64,000 nt of DNA from Chloroflexi bacterium AL-N1. GTDB lineage: Bacteria > Chloroflexota > Chloroflexia > Chloroflexales > Roseiflexaceae. Position numbers and translations under genes: made by a program. This document shows, in pieces, positions 34,824 to 44,609 of this stretch; position 1 is the stretch's first letter; the number at the start of each line of letters is the position of its first letter. The DNA lies in the NCBI GenBank assembly GCA_013122435.1, contig WYDT01000001.1, positions 186,001 to 250,000 on the forward strand, read 5' to 3'. Below the pieces are notes generated by a model that was given only the letters and a program-made list of their open reading frames with translations, searched no databases and had not been told where the DNA came from.

Positions 34824-35363
34824 ATGGCTGTACGCAGTCAAGAAATTCGCAAAGCGAACACAGATGGTGGTGCAATTCGCTCACGCCCACTCACTGTAGC
34901 ACCTTCGATTACGTTGCATTCACTAGCCTACCTTGTAACAGCACTCCTAGCCTTACTAGCGATCTATGGTGTCATGGGGAATGTCATTAGTTGGGGAACG
35001 AGTAAGTTCGATGATCTACGCTATGGAACCCCACGCACTTATCAGTTAAGTGCTGTGGTAGGACACGAAGATAGTCCTGAACAACCTACCCATCTGATCG
35101 CCATGAATCTGAATCAACAGGTGGTGGTAGTCCAGCTCCCTGGTGGCGATCCATCAAAGGTACGTACGCTCAACGGGCCATATCTCTTTGGTTCGGCTGA
35201 AGCCAAAACCCCGGTTTTGATGCGTCTGGAAGATTTGAACCGTGATGGTACACCAGATCTGATCGTGAGTGCTAAAAATGAAGAGATTGTATATCTAAAT
35301 CGTGATAGCGAATTTCAATTGATTACCCCTGAAGAAAGAGTACAACTTATTGGCATGCAGTAG
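34824..35363 (+). CDS. Single-pass membrane protein with VCBS/FG-GAP-like segment
   Basis: 179 residues starting at ATG 34824, with GGAGGG 9 bases upstream; an upstream in-frame start has no ribosome site. A polar N-terminus is followed by one membrane helix (about 32-55, LAYLVTALLALLAIYGVMG). The outside part contains LMRLEDLNRDGTPDLIVSA, a calcium-binding-like FG-GAP/VCBS signature, followed by KNEEIVYLNRDSEF. One such repeat alone does not make a full propeller. It is the first gene after the double-palindrome promoter. I do not recognise a specific family. Confidence 0.75.
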   Translation: MAVRSQEIRKANTDGGAIRSRPLTVAPSITLHSLAYLVTALLALLAIYGVMGNVISWGTSKFDDLRYGTPRTYQLSAVVGHEDSPEQPTHLIAMNLNQQVVVVQLPGGDPSKVRTLNGPYLFGSAEAKTPVLMRLEDLNRDGTPDLIVSAKNEEIVYLNRDSEFQLITPEERVQLIGMQ

Positions 35364-35415
35364 TCGTAATCATTGTATAACCGAATCTATGTAAACAGGT
35401 ATTTTTGCAGATAGG

Positions 35416-35445
35416 TTGTAGCGTTTATGTTAGAATAGCTATAAT
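35416..35445 (+). promoter_or_regulatory. Possible internal promoter before the PD-(D/E)XK gene
   Basis: TTGTAG (35416-35421), 18-base spacer, TATAAT (35440-35445), about 40 bases before the start at 35484. The -10 is perfect and the -35 weak. Confidence 0.45.
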
Positions 35446-35483
35446 GGAGGTAATACTTTAAACAACGTTGTAAGGAGGAAATT

Positions 35484-36278
35484 TTGACGTCACGGTTTTC
35501 TCGCCCGCGCTTAATCGATGAGAGTGACAGGCAGTATCGTGCCTTTGTCGCGCAAATTATGCTCAGTAAAGATAACCACCGTGCTATTCGAGCCCCTCGT
35601 GCGCGCGATCTCTTCGGAGGAGAAGTTGAAGAAGCGCTCCGGAGCTGGTTGAGCCAGTCTTATCTTCTCTCTGAACGACGTATTGTTGAATATTTAGAAC
35701 ATCGTGGGCGTTCGGCCATCACCAAATATCGTGAATTGGATGCAGTTGTCTTTGAAGACCCTAAACGCATCCATGTGTTTGAAATCAAAGCAAGCCAAAA
35801 GGCCACCAGTTTACGACGGGCTATACGGCAACTCCACGACACCCGCGAAATTTTGAATAGGTTGTTTGCTCGTGTCTATACCACCATTCTATTGGTTGAT
35901 ACGGGCATTCCCACGGCAGAAGAAGTCGCAACGTTAATGCGTGCTCCTGAGGCACCACCAGAACCACCAGCAACCCTGGCAGAGGTTCTCACACAGCTAC
36001 CACAGATACAGTTGATTGAGTCACTTGAACAACGTAACCCCGACTCTGAGGTTGTCAACTTGCTCTGCTTTTCTGTCGACGATATCATCAAACTGGTCGG
36101 GGCTGAACAACTTCATTTGGACTGGGATGCGGAAGACGAACAGGAACCTTTACCACCAGAAGCACAGCAAACATATTATTACTCAACAGAGAGTGCAGGT
36201 GAGGCAACAGCAGACAACCCAATGGCAGAGGCCCTCAAACGCGCACTCGCAGATCACCAAGATCCACCTTTATCATAG
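35484..36278 (+). CDS. PD-(D/E)XK nuclease-like protein
   Basis: 264 residues starting at TTG 35484, supported by AAGGAGGAAA just upstream. The core (about 60-140) has YLEHRGRSAITKYRELDAVV then IHVFEIKASQKATSLRRAIRQL. The Asp in ELDAVV followed by ExK in FEIKAS is the PD-(D/E)XK catalytic pattern on two beta strands, and the helix with repeated Arg and Gln matches motif IV of the superfamily. The C-terminal third is acidic and helical (ESAGEATADNPMAEALKRAL). No helicase or methylase adjoins. It could be a DNA repair or restriction-type nuclease or a non-catalytic relative. It lies 9 bases before the DUF2723 gene. Confidence 0.75.
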   Translation: MTSRFSRPRLIDESDRQYRAFVAQIMLSKDNHRAIRAPRARDLFGGEVEEALRSWLSQSYLLSERRIVEYLEHRGRSAITKYRELDAVVFEDPKRIHVFEIKASQKATSLRRAIRQLHDTREILNRLFARVYTTILLVDTGIPTAEEVATLMRAPEAPPEPPATLAEVLTQLPQIQLIESLEQRNPDSEVVNLLCFSVDDIIKLVGAEQLHLDWDAEDEQEPLPPEAQQTYYYSTESAGEATADNPMAEALKRALADHQDPPLS

Positions 36279-36287
36279 ACTCTTTCA

Positions 36288-37919
36288 ATGTCGCCATCAC
36301 CACATCCTGCAAACACGCCAGAGATAACCGCATTAAAAAGTCTGGCTGCCCCCTTTCATTGGCTGGATCAAGTGCCATTTTCCTTGATAGCAGGGGCTTT
36401 TTTTGTTGCCGTACTGGGTGTCTATATCCGCACAGCCGCCCCAAGTGTGCTGTCCGGTGACTCAGCAGAATTTCAGTTTGCCGCCCCCCTACTGGGCGTC
36501 CCACATCCAACTACCTATCCGTTGTACATCCTGCTGGGCAAGTTGACGACGTTGCTGGTACCTGTAGGAGAAATTGCATGGCGCGTCACCATCCTATCGA
36601 GCCTGTGTGGGGCCCTCACCGCACTCGGCTGCCTGGTACTGGTGTACCGTATCGGCCAATCCAAACCGGCAGCACTACTCGCCACACTGGCCCTCAGTGT
36701 TGCCCCTGGTTTATGGAATGCCGCTACCATTGCAGAGGTCTATGCGTTACTGATGTTGCTCCTAGCCACACTGATCCTTATCCTCACGCTCATGGGGCCA
36801 CCTACGACGGTCTCCTTAACCAACCAAGGCACACATCCATGGCGGCTCTATCTGAGCGGATTCATCGCAGGTTTGGGATGCACCCACCATGGTCTGTTTG
36901 TGTTAACCGCGCTACCACTGTTTGCGACCTACATACTTTTGCTACTTATACCACGACGCTTGACGCTCACAGCCTTCGCACTATTAGCACTATGCTTTGT
37001 GCTTGGCTTAACCCCTTTGAGCTATCCCCTTATTCAGTTTGCCCGTTATGGGCCGTTTGATGGTGTTGATGTTGGGTTGCCCACGTATTACTTCTGGGGT
37101 GCGCCTACTTCGTGGCGTGCAGTGTTTGATTTGATGACCGGCGGCGATGTACGGCGCGGCATTTTCCAACTCCCATCAATTCCCGAAGTTGTGCGTGTGT
37201 TACATATGGTGGGAAATCGCCTCATCTTTGAATTTGGGCCGCTGGGTGTGTTACTGGGTTTGGTAGGCGCCATAAGCATGTTCCGCTATCGACGCGACGT
37301 AGGGATCGGGCTGGTGTGGATCTGTCTGGCAACGTCGGGGTACCTGCTCCTCCTCGGACCAGCCGTACAAGACGCACCCGTGTTTACACTACCTATCGTT
37401 CTGCCCTGGGCCGTATGGATTGGGATGGGAGGATTAACCATAGCGAGTACATGTTCGGACTGGTTATCCGCATCTAAAGGTGCTCCGTCTGTTCCACTGC
37501 TGAGCAGTATTCTACCAATACGTGTGGGTCAGACCATCTTGATAGTCTTGATTGGGGTGACACTGGTCTGGGGCTATAGCCGTGTTTCCGTTTCAAGTAA
37601 ACGGCACCTCTGGCTGTTTCGCGATTTTGGCCAGGCAACACTCGTAGCATTGCCATCAAATGCAGCCGTCATTACCCACTGGGAACAGGGCACTATTCTG
37701 CACTATCTGATGGCTATTGAGGGACAACGTCCAGATATTGAGGTTGTCACCGTAGAACCGCAAGATGTCAACTGGGGCCTGGTAGCCGAGCACTATAATG
37801 CTGACCGACCAATCTTCTTTATTGGCTCCGATGAAAGTGTTGCAGGGTTATCAGTAGAGTTGGTTCGGGCAGATGACTATGCCCAGCTTTTTCGCTTCAC
37901 TGCCTCCACAGATGAGTAA
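36288..37919 (+). CDS. DUF2723-family multi-pass membrane protein (GT-C-like)
   Basis: 543 residues with about ten membrane helices. The N-terminal loop after helix 1 has the family signature TAAPSVLSGDSAEFQFAAPL followed by GVPHPTTYPLYILLGKL, resembling the catalytic loop of GT-C glycosyltransferases that use lipid-phosphate sugars. The C-terminal soluble part (about 430-543) reads ALPSNAAVITHWEQGTILHY and is typical of DUF2723. It starts 9 bases after the PD-(D/E)XK gene. Probable role: sugar transfer to an exported acceptor; donor and acceptor unknown. Confidence 0.87.
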   Translation: MSPSPHPANTPEITALKSLAAPFHWLDQVPFSLIAGAFFVAVLGVYIRTAAPSVLSGDSAEFQFAAPLLGVPHPTTYPLYILLGKLTTLLVPVGEIAWRVTILSSLCGALTALGCLVLVYRIGQSKPAALLATLALSVAPGLWNAATIAEVYALLMLLLATLILILTLMGPPTTVSLTNQGTHPWRLYLSGFIAGLGCTHHGLFVLTALPLFATYILLLLIPRRLTLTAFALLALCFVLGLTPLSYPLIQFARYGPFDGVDVGLPTYYFWGAPTSWRAVFDLMTGGDVRRGIFQLPSIPEVVRVLHMVGNRLIFEFGPLGVLLGLVGAISMFRYRRDVGIGLVWICLATSGYLLLLGPAVQDAPVFTLPIVLPWAVWIGMGGLTIASTCSDWLSASKGAPSVPLLSSILPIRVGQTILIVLIGVTLVWGYSRVSVSSKRHLWLFRDFGQATLVALPSNAAVITHWEQGTILHYLMAIEGQRPDIEVVTVEPQDVNWGLVAEHYNADRPIFFIGSDESVAGLSVELVRADDYAQLFRFTASTDE

Positions 37920-38108
37920 CAATCTCGAATAGTTCAGATATGCAATCTGCTCTACCTCAGTATATTTGGTTTATAGGTAACGAGTCATTCTATACATATT
38001 TCACTCTTGCTATATAATGTACATACTTGGAAATAATGTGATATTTACCTGCTTGTGGGTGTCTTAACAAAGAGCGGTAATATAGTTTATACTGAGCAGG
38101 AGCAAGTT

Positions 38109-40622
38109 ATGAATGATAAGGTTTCATTTGGCCTCTGGGTAAAACAACGACGTAAAGAGCTTGGTTTAACACAACAAGAACTTGCTCAACAGGTTGGCTG
38201 TGCCCTTACGACCGTGCAAAAAATAGAGTCGGATACCCGACGGCCCTCGCGCCAGATGACTGACCGACTTGCTGCATGCCTGCATATACCCTCCACAGAA
38301 CATACCACCTTTCTCACCTGTGCACGTTCCTGTCTGCCGACTTCCGTATCTTCGATAACTGCTTCAAAGGAACGCGTGAGTATCCCCAACATAATAGGGC
38401 TGTTACCCGTCCTGGCAAACTCCATCATTGGCCGCGAAGATGATATTGCGACAATTACCAGCCTATTAATGGATACTGATGTCCGTCTTATCACCCTTAT
38501 TGGTCCACCAGGAGTTGGCAAAACAAGCCTTGCCATAAAAGTTGCCACCGATCTGCAGAGCACTTTTGCTGACAATATTATCTTCGTCTCATTGGTTACC
38601 AGCAGTGATATGCAATCGTTTACACACACCCTTGCCACAGCACTTAACATCCAGATTATGTCATCTCAGAGTGTTCTTGATACGCTTATTGTAGCATTAC
38701 GACAACAACATACGTTGTTGGTACTCGATAATTTTGAACAACTACTTGATGTTGCTCCTCTATTAACAAGCCTTCTGACTCAAACACTACATCTTAAAAT
38801 ACTCGTGACCAGCCGTGCCCGGCTTGGACTATTGAGCGAACGTGTCTTCGTAGTACCATCACTCAAACTACCATCTTCAGACGAAGATATATCGCATATG
38901 GTACAGACACCGGCTTCAGCACTTCAACTCTTCGTAACACGGGCACAGGCAGTTAATCCGCATTTCACCCTGAATTATCAGAATGTCAGAACAATTGCCA
39001 CATTGTGTCACCGTCTTGATGGTCTGCCACTGGCGCTGGAGCTTGTGGCAGCCTGGAGTTACACCCTTTCCCCTCAAATGATGCTACGTAGTTTAGATGC
39101 TCAACTATTATCACATCATATCAGTCCAAACTATGTTTGGACACATCAGCAAACATTGCAGGCCGCATTCGATTGGAGTTATCAATTGCTTGATACACCA
39201 ACGCAGGACCTGCTGGCACGCCTGTCGATTTTTGCGGAAGACTGGTCTCTGGAAGCCGCACAAGCAATATGTGGCTATACTGACAGTGCTGAAAACGATG
39301 CTCCAAACAACATAAATAGTAAAGATATTGATACCAGCTTTCTCAATCAGATCCATACGCTGGTAAGCCACTCATGGATAGAACCGATTGTAACAGCCAC
39401 TGGTGTGATGCGCTATCGACTCCTTACAACTGTTCGTTTATATGTTTCGGATTATCTCAGGTACTGCCAAACATGGCCCCATTATCATAAACGGCAAGCT
39501 CAGTACTATGTAAATTTTATTGAACAGGTGAATGTTCAGGGGGGCCAACCAGCCAGAAAAACTACATTGAGCACTATTACACAAGAATACAGTAACATAC
39601 GTGCTGCATTAGAATGGTCATCTGTACACGATCTATCTTTATTATCCAATTTATGTGCTGCCCTATGGTATTACTGGTATGTTCAAGGATACATCGTTGA
39701 GGGACGTCATTGGATCGAAACGGCTCTCCAAAGCTCCTATCAGGCTACAGATGATATCACTTATGCTCATATACAGAAAGCTGCTGGCGTGTTTGCATAC
39801 TCACAAGGAGATCATGACCAAGCAATCCATTACTCGCACGCAGCATTAACACTCTATCAGCGCTTTGAGGATACCCGTGGTATTGCGACCATACTCAATA
39901 CACTGGGAGGCATAGCACGACTCCAGGGAAACGATATCCAGGCTATTGACTACTTTGAACAAAGTAAGCACTTATTGCATCAGCTTAATGATCAGTGGGC
40001 CGTCGCACAGTGCCTTTTTAACATTGGAAATGTCCTATATGATAATACCGAATTTCTGCGTTCCCAGGACATTTTTGAACAGAGTGCAACCATCTTTTTA
40101 CAGCTTCATAATCAGCGCGAATATGCTGCCGCTATGATTAATCTTGGCTGTGTGAGAAGCCAGCTTAAAGACTATGGGCGAGCCCACCAGATCCTCAATC
40201 AAAGCATTCATCTGTGGCGTGAATTCGGCGATCAACGCGGGTTAGCATCAGCAGTTGAAGAACTAGGGCATGTTGAACTGAACATGAATAACCAGAGACA
40301 GGCGTGTGCCTGTTTTCAGGAGTGTCTACAGATTCGACAGAAACAAAACGATAAATTGGGCATTATATGGCTCGTTGAAGCTGGTGCAACCCTTTCAGTT
40401 AGCTATCAGAACTATCAAAAGGCCCAGAAACTTTTTGCCACTGCAATAGTCTTACGCGAGCACATCCAGGTACCACGTTCCAAGGCTGAACAGTATCGGC
40501 TCGAGCCTTCCATACATGTATTGAGTCAGCACGGATTTGATGATTATACTTATAGTCTCAAAGTAGCACCACCGATGGAGCATGTCATTGCTGAATTGTT
40601 TCAGATCTTTACCATCCTCTAG
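38109..40622 (+). CDS. STAND-type regulator: XRE HTH, NB-ARC ATPase, TPR repeats
   Basis: 837 residues from ATG 38109, with GCAGGAG 6 bases upstream; a longer in-frame start at 38055 lacks a ribosome site. Order: XRE helix-turn-helix (about 5-62: RRKELGLTQQELAQQVG), then an NB-ARC/AP-ATPase with Walker A LIGPPGVGKTSLA, Walker B LLVLDNFEQLLD, sensor LVTSRARLGLLSE and GLPLALELVAAWS, a winged-helix-like region, and about seven TPRs (about 480-790). Such proteins act as ATP switches in which the repeat domain senses a ligand or partner. The nearest downstream gene encodes a small secreted Cys-pair repeat protein after a 443-base gap (40623-41065) with no other gene. Confidence 0.93.
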   Translation: MNDKVSFGLWVKQRRKELGLTQQELAQQVGCALTTVQKIESDTRRPSRQMTDRLAACLHIPSTEHTTFLTCARSCLPTSVSSITASKERVSIPNIIGLLPVLANSIIGREDDIATITSLLMDTDVRLITLIGPPGVGKTSLAIKVATDLQSTFADNIIFVSLVTSSDMQSFTHTLATALNIQIMSSQSVLDTLIVALRQQHTLLVLDNFEQLLDVAPLLTSLLTQTLHLKILVTSRARLGLLSERVFVVPSLKLPSSDEDISHMVQTPASALQLFVTRAQAVNPHFTLNYQNVRTIATLCHRLDGLPLALELVAAWSYTLSPQMMLRSLDAQLLSHHISPNYVWTHQQTLQAAFDWSYQLLDTPTQDLLARLSIFAEDWSLEAAQAICGYTDSAENDAPNNINSKDIDTSFLNQIHTLVSHSWIEPIVTATGVMRYRLLTTVRLYVSDYLRYCQTWPHYHKRQAQYYVNFIEQVNVQGGQPARKTTLSTITQEYSNIRAALEWSSVHDLSLLSNLCAALWYYWYVQGYIVEGRHWIETALQSSYQATDDITYAHIQKAAGVFAYSQGDHDQAIHYSHAALTLYQRFEDTRGIATILNTLGGIARLQGNDIQAIDYFEQSKHLLHQLNDQWAVAQCLFNIGNVLYDNTEFLRSQDIFEQSATIFLQLHNQREYAAAMINLGCVRSQLKDYGRAHQILNQSIHLWREFGDQRGLASAVEELGHVELNMNNQRQACACFQECLQIRQKQNDKLGIIWLVEAGATLSVSYQNYQKAQKLFATAIVLREHIQVPRSKAEQYRLEPSIHVLSQHGFDDYTYSLKVAPPMEHVIAELFQIFTIL

Positions 40623-41065
40623 GACCCAACATTATCTCAATAATATATCCCGACTGTTCTGCACCAAGTCTTTTTTAAGGCAATCCTCTAACATAAAGCT
40701 CCTTAGCAAACCTCTACAAATATATGGGATTGTTCATGATTGCGCCATGTTCTGATGAATTTCTACATGTGCTGTTGCTGAAAACGAGTCACTAGGCATT
40801 CTATATATGTACACTATTGTCTGCCCTTTTGTCCGCCTTTTTGTCTACTTTTAAATATTGCCTCTAATGATGTATTAATTTATAATCTTGTCTAACGTAT
40901 AAGTTCAAATTTTATAGCAGGATTAACTCACAATATATCCAAAAATTTTAATTAAGAAAAGGAGAAAACTTATCATATCTACTAGTTCTTAATAACTTTA
41001 ACTATTCACGTCTCAATTCCGTACAATGATTACACGTTTATTTCACTACTTTTAAGGAGAACCTT

Positions 41066-41566
41066 ATGATCAAGTTACTCACCATGTTCGTGAAAGCACT
41101 TATCGTTTTCGGCCTTATTATTGGTAGTGCTATACCGTTTTCGGCTCACGCGGCCCCCAATACTGAGACCACACTCGCTCCATCTTCTGATCAACTTATG
41201 TCAGATGGCATGTGGATTTGTACCAACGAAGTACCACCTGGTTGGATTGCTACCATGGCTAATACTGGTATAGGCGGTCAATGTGGGGCTTTCGTTGAAT
41301 GGTATATCATACCGCTTACCCCCGGCTGGTCTGGTTGGGTATGTAATCACAATGAACCTGCTGGTTGGATACGTACTATGGCTAATACTGGTATAGGCGG
41401 TCAATGTGGGGCTTTCGTTGAATGGTATATCATACCGCTTACCCCCGGCTGGTCTGGTTGGATCTGTTCCAATACAGCTCCTCCTGGATGGATTGTTACA
41501 CAGGTAAACACTGGTATAGGTGGTCAATGTGGTGCCTATGTTGAACATTACATCCAACCCATCTAA
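41066..41566 (+). CDS. Small secreted protein of three 41-residue Cys-pair repeats
   Basis: 166 residues with AAGGAG ribosome site (41054). A signal peptide is followed by AHA-A, with cleavage about residue 29. The mature part is three tandem repeats of period 41 residues starting at Trp50, Trp91 and Trp132. Consensus is W-[IV]-C-x5-P-x-G-W-I then NTGIGGQCGA-[FY]-VEWYI-IPLTPGWSG. Each has exactly two Cys 21 residues apart (52/73, 93/114, 134/155), which suggests one disulfide per repeat. At DNA level 41255-41339 and 41378-41462 are identical, so the duplication is recent or under gene conversion. I do not recognise the family. The small size, export and Trp/Gly richness could fit a surface-binding or antimicrobial-type protein, but that is speculation. 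Confidence 0.85.
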   Translation: MIKLLTMFVKALIVFGLIIGSAIPFSAHAAPNTETTLAPSSDQLMSDGMWICTNEVPPGWIATMANTGIGGQCGAFVEWYIIPLTPGWSGWVCNHNEPAGWIRTMANTGIGGQCGAFVEWYIIPLTPGWSGWICSNTAPPGWIVTQVNTGIGGQCGAYVEHYIQPI

Positions 41567-41649
41567 CAGATCATGTTTAGCCGCATATTGCTGACCAGAA
41601 ACAGAACGCGTTCCTCAAACAGCGTATGCGGGTCTTTGTAACAGGTTCA

Positions 41650-41697
41650 GGTAACGCTCACACTTGCGTCTTGTGTTTAATACCAATGAGCGTTACC
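41650..41697. terminator. Possible convergent terminator stem
   Basis: Perfect 11-base inverted repeat GGTAACGCTCA (41650-41660) / TGAGCGTTACC (41687-41697) between two convergent genes, with a 26-base loop. No strong T-run, so termination is uncertain. Confidence 0.4.
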
Positions 41698-44007
41698 AAT
41701 CCTTGCTACCATTTGCTACCTCCGCAGTACGCCAACGCCATACTCTTGGTGGCAGACTAAGATAGATCATACGTATCAACAGCCACACCAGTGTCACCAG
41801 ATTGCCAGCCGCCAGTACATATGGTAGGGACGATTCGACGATATAGGCGTATGCGACAGGGACAAAGCCACGCAGATCGCCAACAATGTTGAGTGTGGCG
41901 CTGATAGTCAGGAAGATAAACACCGGCCAGAGCGCCCGATCACTGGCGAGGCGTGCGGCCACAAACGCCAGCACAAGAAAGAGATAGCGCTCGTGGATCT
42001 GCGTTGGCAACATAAAAAATGCCAGAGCGATCACCATTGCACCATCAAGAGCAGCCAGTTGGTCATAGCGCAGCATGAGCATGCCTACAACAGCCAGTGT
42101 CACGCCGCCTAACAACAGAAAGCCTGCTGTACGATAACTGAGGTTACCAATAAACCGTTGATGATCGTGAAATTCAGCCACATTTAACAGCCACCACAGG
42201 TTGTAGGCCCCGATGAAACAGCGGGAAACCGTCCCACCGAACCAAAGTACGCTTCAGCCATGCCAGACCATTGCCCGGCTAACAGCAGTGGCAGCGAGAT
42301 CACAACAATCAGCAAGAGCGCAATGCTTGCCCCTTCAACCAGCCCACGGCTCCCATAACGACGTACGGTGATGATATAGATGATTGGTGCGAGAATAATG
42401 GCCTGTGGTTTGATCAACAATGCCAGCGCCCAACACGCCCAACTCCACCGCCCTTTGGCCTGATCAAAGAGCAATATCATCGCCAGCATCGGCAGCATAA
42501 GCAAAGTGTCGCGTTGTCCCCACCAGGCCGTATTGATCCACACAGGAGGAGCCAGAGCGTAAGCGCCAGCAACGAGGAGCGCAACCGATGGTGCCACCCA
42601 ACGCCGTCCCCACCAATACAGCAAGATTGCCGTTGCAAGGTCGGCCAGTATTGCTGGTGTTTTGATCAGGATCAATGATATCGGTGGTAATGGTGCAATA
42701 AAAAACCGATTATCTGCAGGCAGGAGTGTATGTAACCCGTTTAATATGTAAAGCCAGAGGGGCAGATAATCGCCACCACCCTCATAGGCTCCGGCAAAAC
42801 CATTGACGGCTAAAAACCCCATCCGTCGGGCGGTGAGTTCCAGATCACCTACGGGATCAGGTACGGTAAGCCAGGGAATACGCACAAGCAGGGCCACCAG
42901 CAAAAGCAAACCAATCCACAGGCTGTCCTGGCGTGTCAGCGCAATGGATGGGAAGGACACCACACTTCGGCGTACAGGCCAACGCGCCAGTATCACCGCT
43001 CCAAAACACCCTACGCCGAGCAGCAAGAGGCCCCTGGTCAACAATCCGTAGTGCTCAACACCACTGATTTGCCAACCAAGCACAAAGAGGTGGAACACTG
43101 TTGCAAGGCCAACCACCAGGTACGCAGGCACGCCAGTCTGACGCAGCAACACATACCCACCAAGGGTGAACACCACCAATGAAACCAGCACAGTGTCCCA
43201 ACACCAATCCGTCGCTACAAGCCCTGCGCCACCACACCAGGCGATAACAAGCAGTGCCAGCAAAACACCATATACACGGCGAGACACCTGTGAAAACCGC
43301 AGGTTGTAGCGCCATTCGTAAATGGTTGCAGCGAGTGTCATAACACCAAAGAACAGCAGGAGCGGTGCAGTGATACCATACTGCCACCCAATGAGCGCCT
43401 GGACGGTCACAAGGGCTAGTTGCAGCGCTAGCACTATCCCGATCACCGGGATAAGCGAGACATGTCGACGTAACCAGAGATAACCACCAACAGTTGCCAA
43501 GGCCAGTGCAAGGGAGAACATAATCGGCGCACCACCACCACCAGACACTCGTATATCGCTGACCATTACCCCCAGGTCGCGTTCGCCAACACGTACTGTT
43601 CGTGTTTCCAGCACGAGCATGATGCGTTCAGCGGAATGGGGTGGCACATACATGGTATACACCTGTAAATATGGTGCTACGATTAACCCGAGAGACATAT
43701 CACCCACTCGGAGATAGAGTGGAGTTTCATGAGACAACCCACCTACGAGCGTCATATCTATGCGTACTGTGCCACCAGGATTAGGAAGTTGGATCTGGCT
43801 GGAATCACCCATCCAACGGAACCATCCATTACGATCCTGAAATGCTTCGAGTGGTTCTAGGTTGTGTGTTGTCAGTTGTGCATGTGGATCATCCATTGAT
43901 AGAGTAACAGTGCGTTCAGGAGTATAAACGAGGTATGCGAGTATTAACGCAGTGCTTACCAATATAACCAACGCGGTGGAGTCCCACAGCCTGGCATAAT
44001 TACTCAT
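41693..44007 (-). pseudogene. GT-C/mannosyltransferase-like membrane protein, frameshifted
   Basis: Reading from 44007, a frame of 607 residues covers an N-terminal helix, an extracytoplasmic beta domain (about 30-150) and some twelve membrane helices, ending SSGPTTCGGC-stop at 42184. The sequence directly after fits in another frame: the missing join is SSG-AYNLWWLLN, followed by AEFHDHQRF and LPTQIHERYLFLVLAF, the conserved C-terminal loop of this transferase family. One base is missing in a G-run near 42211-42216. The second part (41693-42181) also opens with a GTG, so two separately made halves are conceivable. Repair of one base would give an intact protein of about 770 residues. A sequencing error in the G-run cannot be excluded. 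Confidence 0.8.
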
Positions 44008-44217
44008 AACAAACCAGTCCTCTTTATAATTTTGTGTGGTTCATGGGATGTAGTGGTAGCTAGATTGTGAAAATTACATCTTTACAGTAATGACAGACTC
44101 TGCCACTTTACCCATGACGAACAAAGAGGCGTGAAGGTTACAAGGAAGTTAATGATTATATAGGCTATAACGATCCTGATACATAATACATTGGAGTGAT
44201 TGGTGACATAGAGTTTT

Positions 44218-44528
44218 TCAATGAAAGATAGATTGTATGGTAAGCAGCACAGCCATGCCAATAAATATCGTCAAAAGAGCATTCTTGGTATACCAATACA
44301 GGTTGCCAGGATAATGATCAGCGATGGTGTATTCACACTAATAAGCTGAGCAGCGACTAACTGGGCTGCTCCAGCAAAGACCAGCAGTGACATAGCAAAT
44401 GCAGCCAGGATGGGCATACCAACTTCAATAGCAATCACACCTGAGATAAGTCCAAACGGAATGACACCAACGCTAATAGGCAAAATCCCTTTGACACCTG
44501 CAAAGAAAAACGACCGAGGTGATGACAT
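44218..44528 (-). pseudogene. Collapsed azlC-azlD remnant (branched-chain amino acid exporter)
   Basis: The first 80 residues from ATG 44528 (MSSPRSFFFAGVKGILP) match the N-terminus of AzlC: GVIPFGLISGVIAIEVG and LLVFAGAAQLVAAQL. The frame stops at 44271 after GIPRMLF, far short of the usual 230 residues. A second frame directly downstream (ending at 44218) reads LTIFIGMAVLLTIQSIFH, which resembles the C-terminal helix of AzlD, the small partner. This looks like an internal deletion fusing the two genes, though the AzlD part is short and tentative. An AraC regulator, common beside azlCD, lies next to it and is also broken. Confidence 0.7.
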
Positions 44529-44609
44529 ATATGACTCCAGAATAGAAAGACGAACACACAGCATAGTGTAGCGCAATACCGATACTATGTCTTGAATGAT
44601 ATTGCTATG

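Noticed and set aside
42184..42216. Two separate genes for the glycosyltransferase halves
   Set aside because: The family C-terminal loop lies in the second half and one inserted base restores a continuous normal sequence; a frameshift is simpler.
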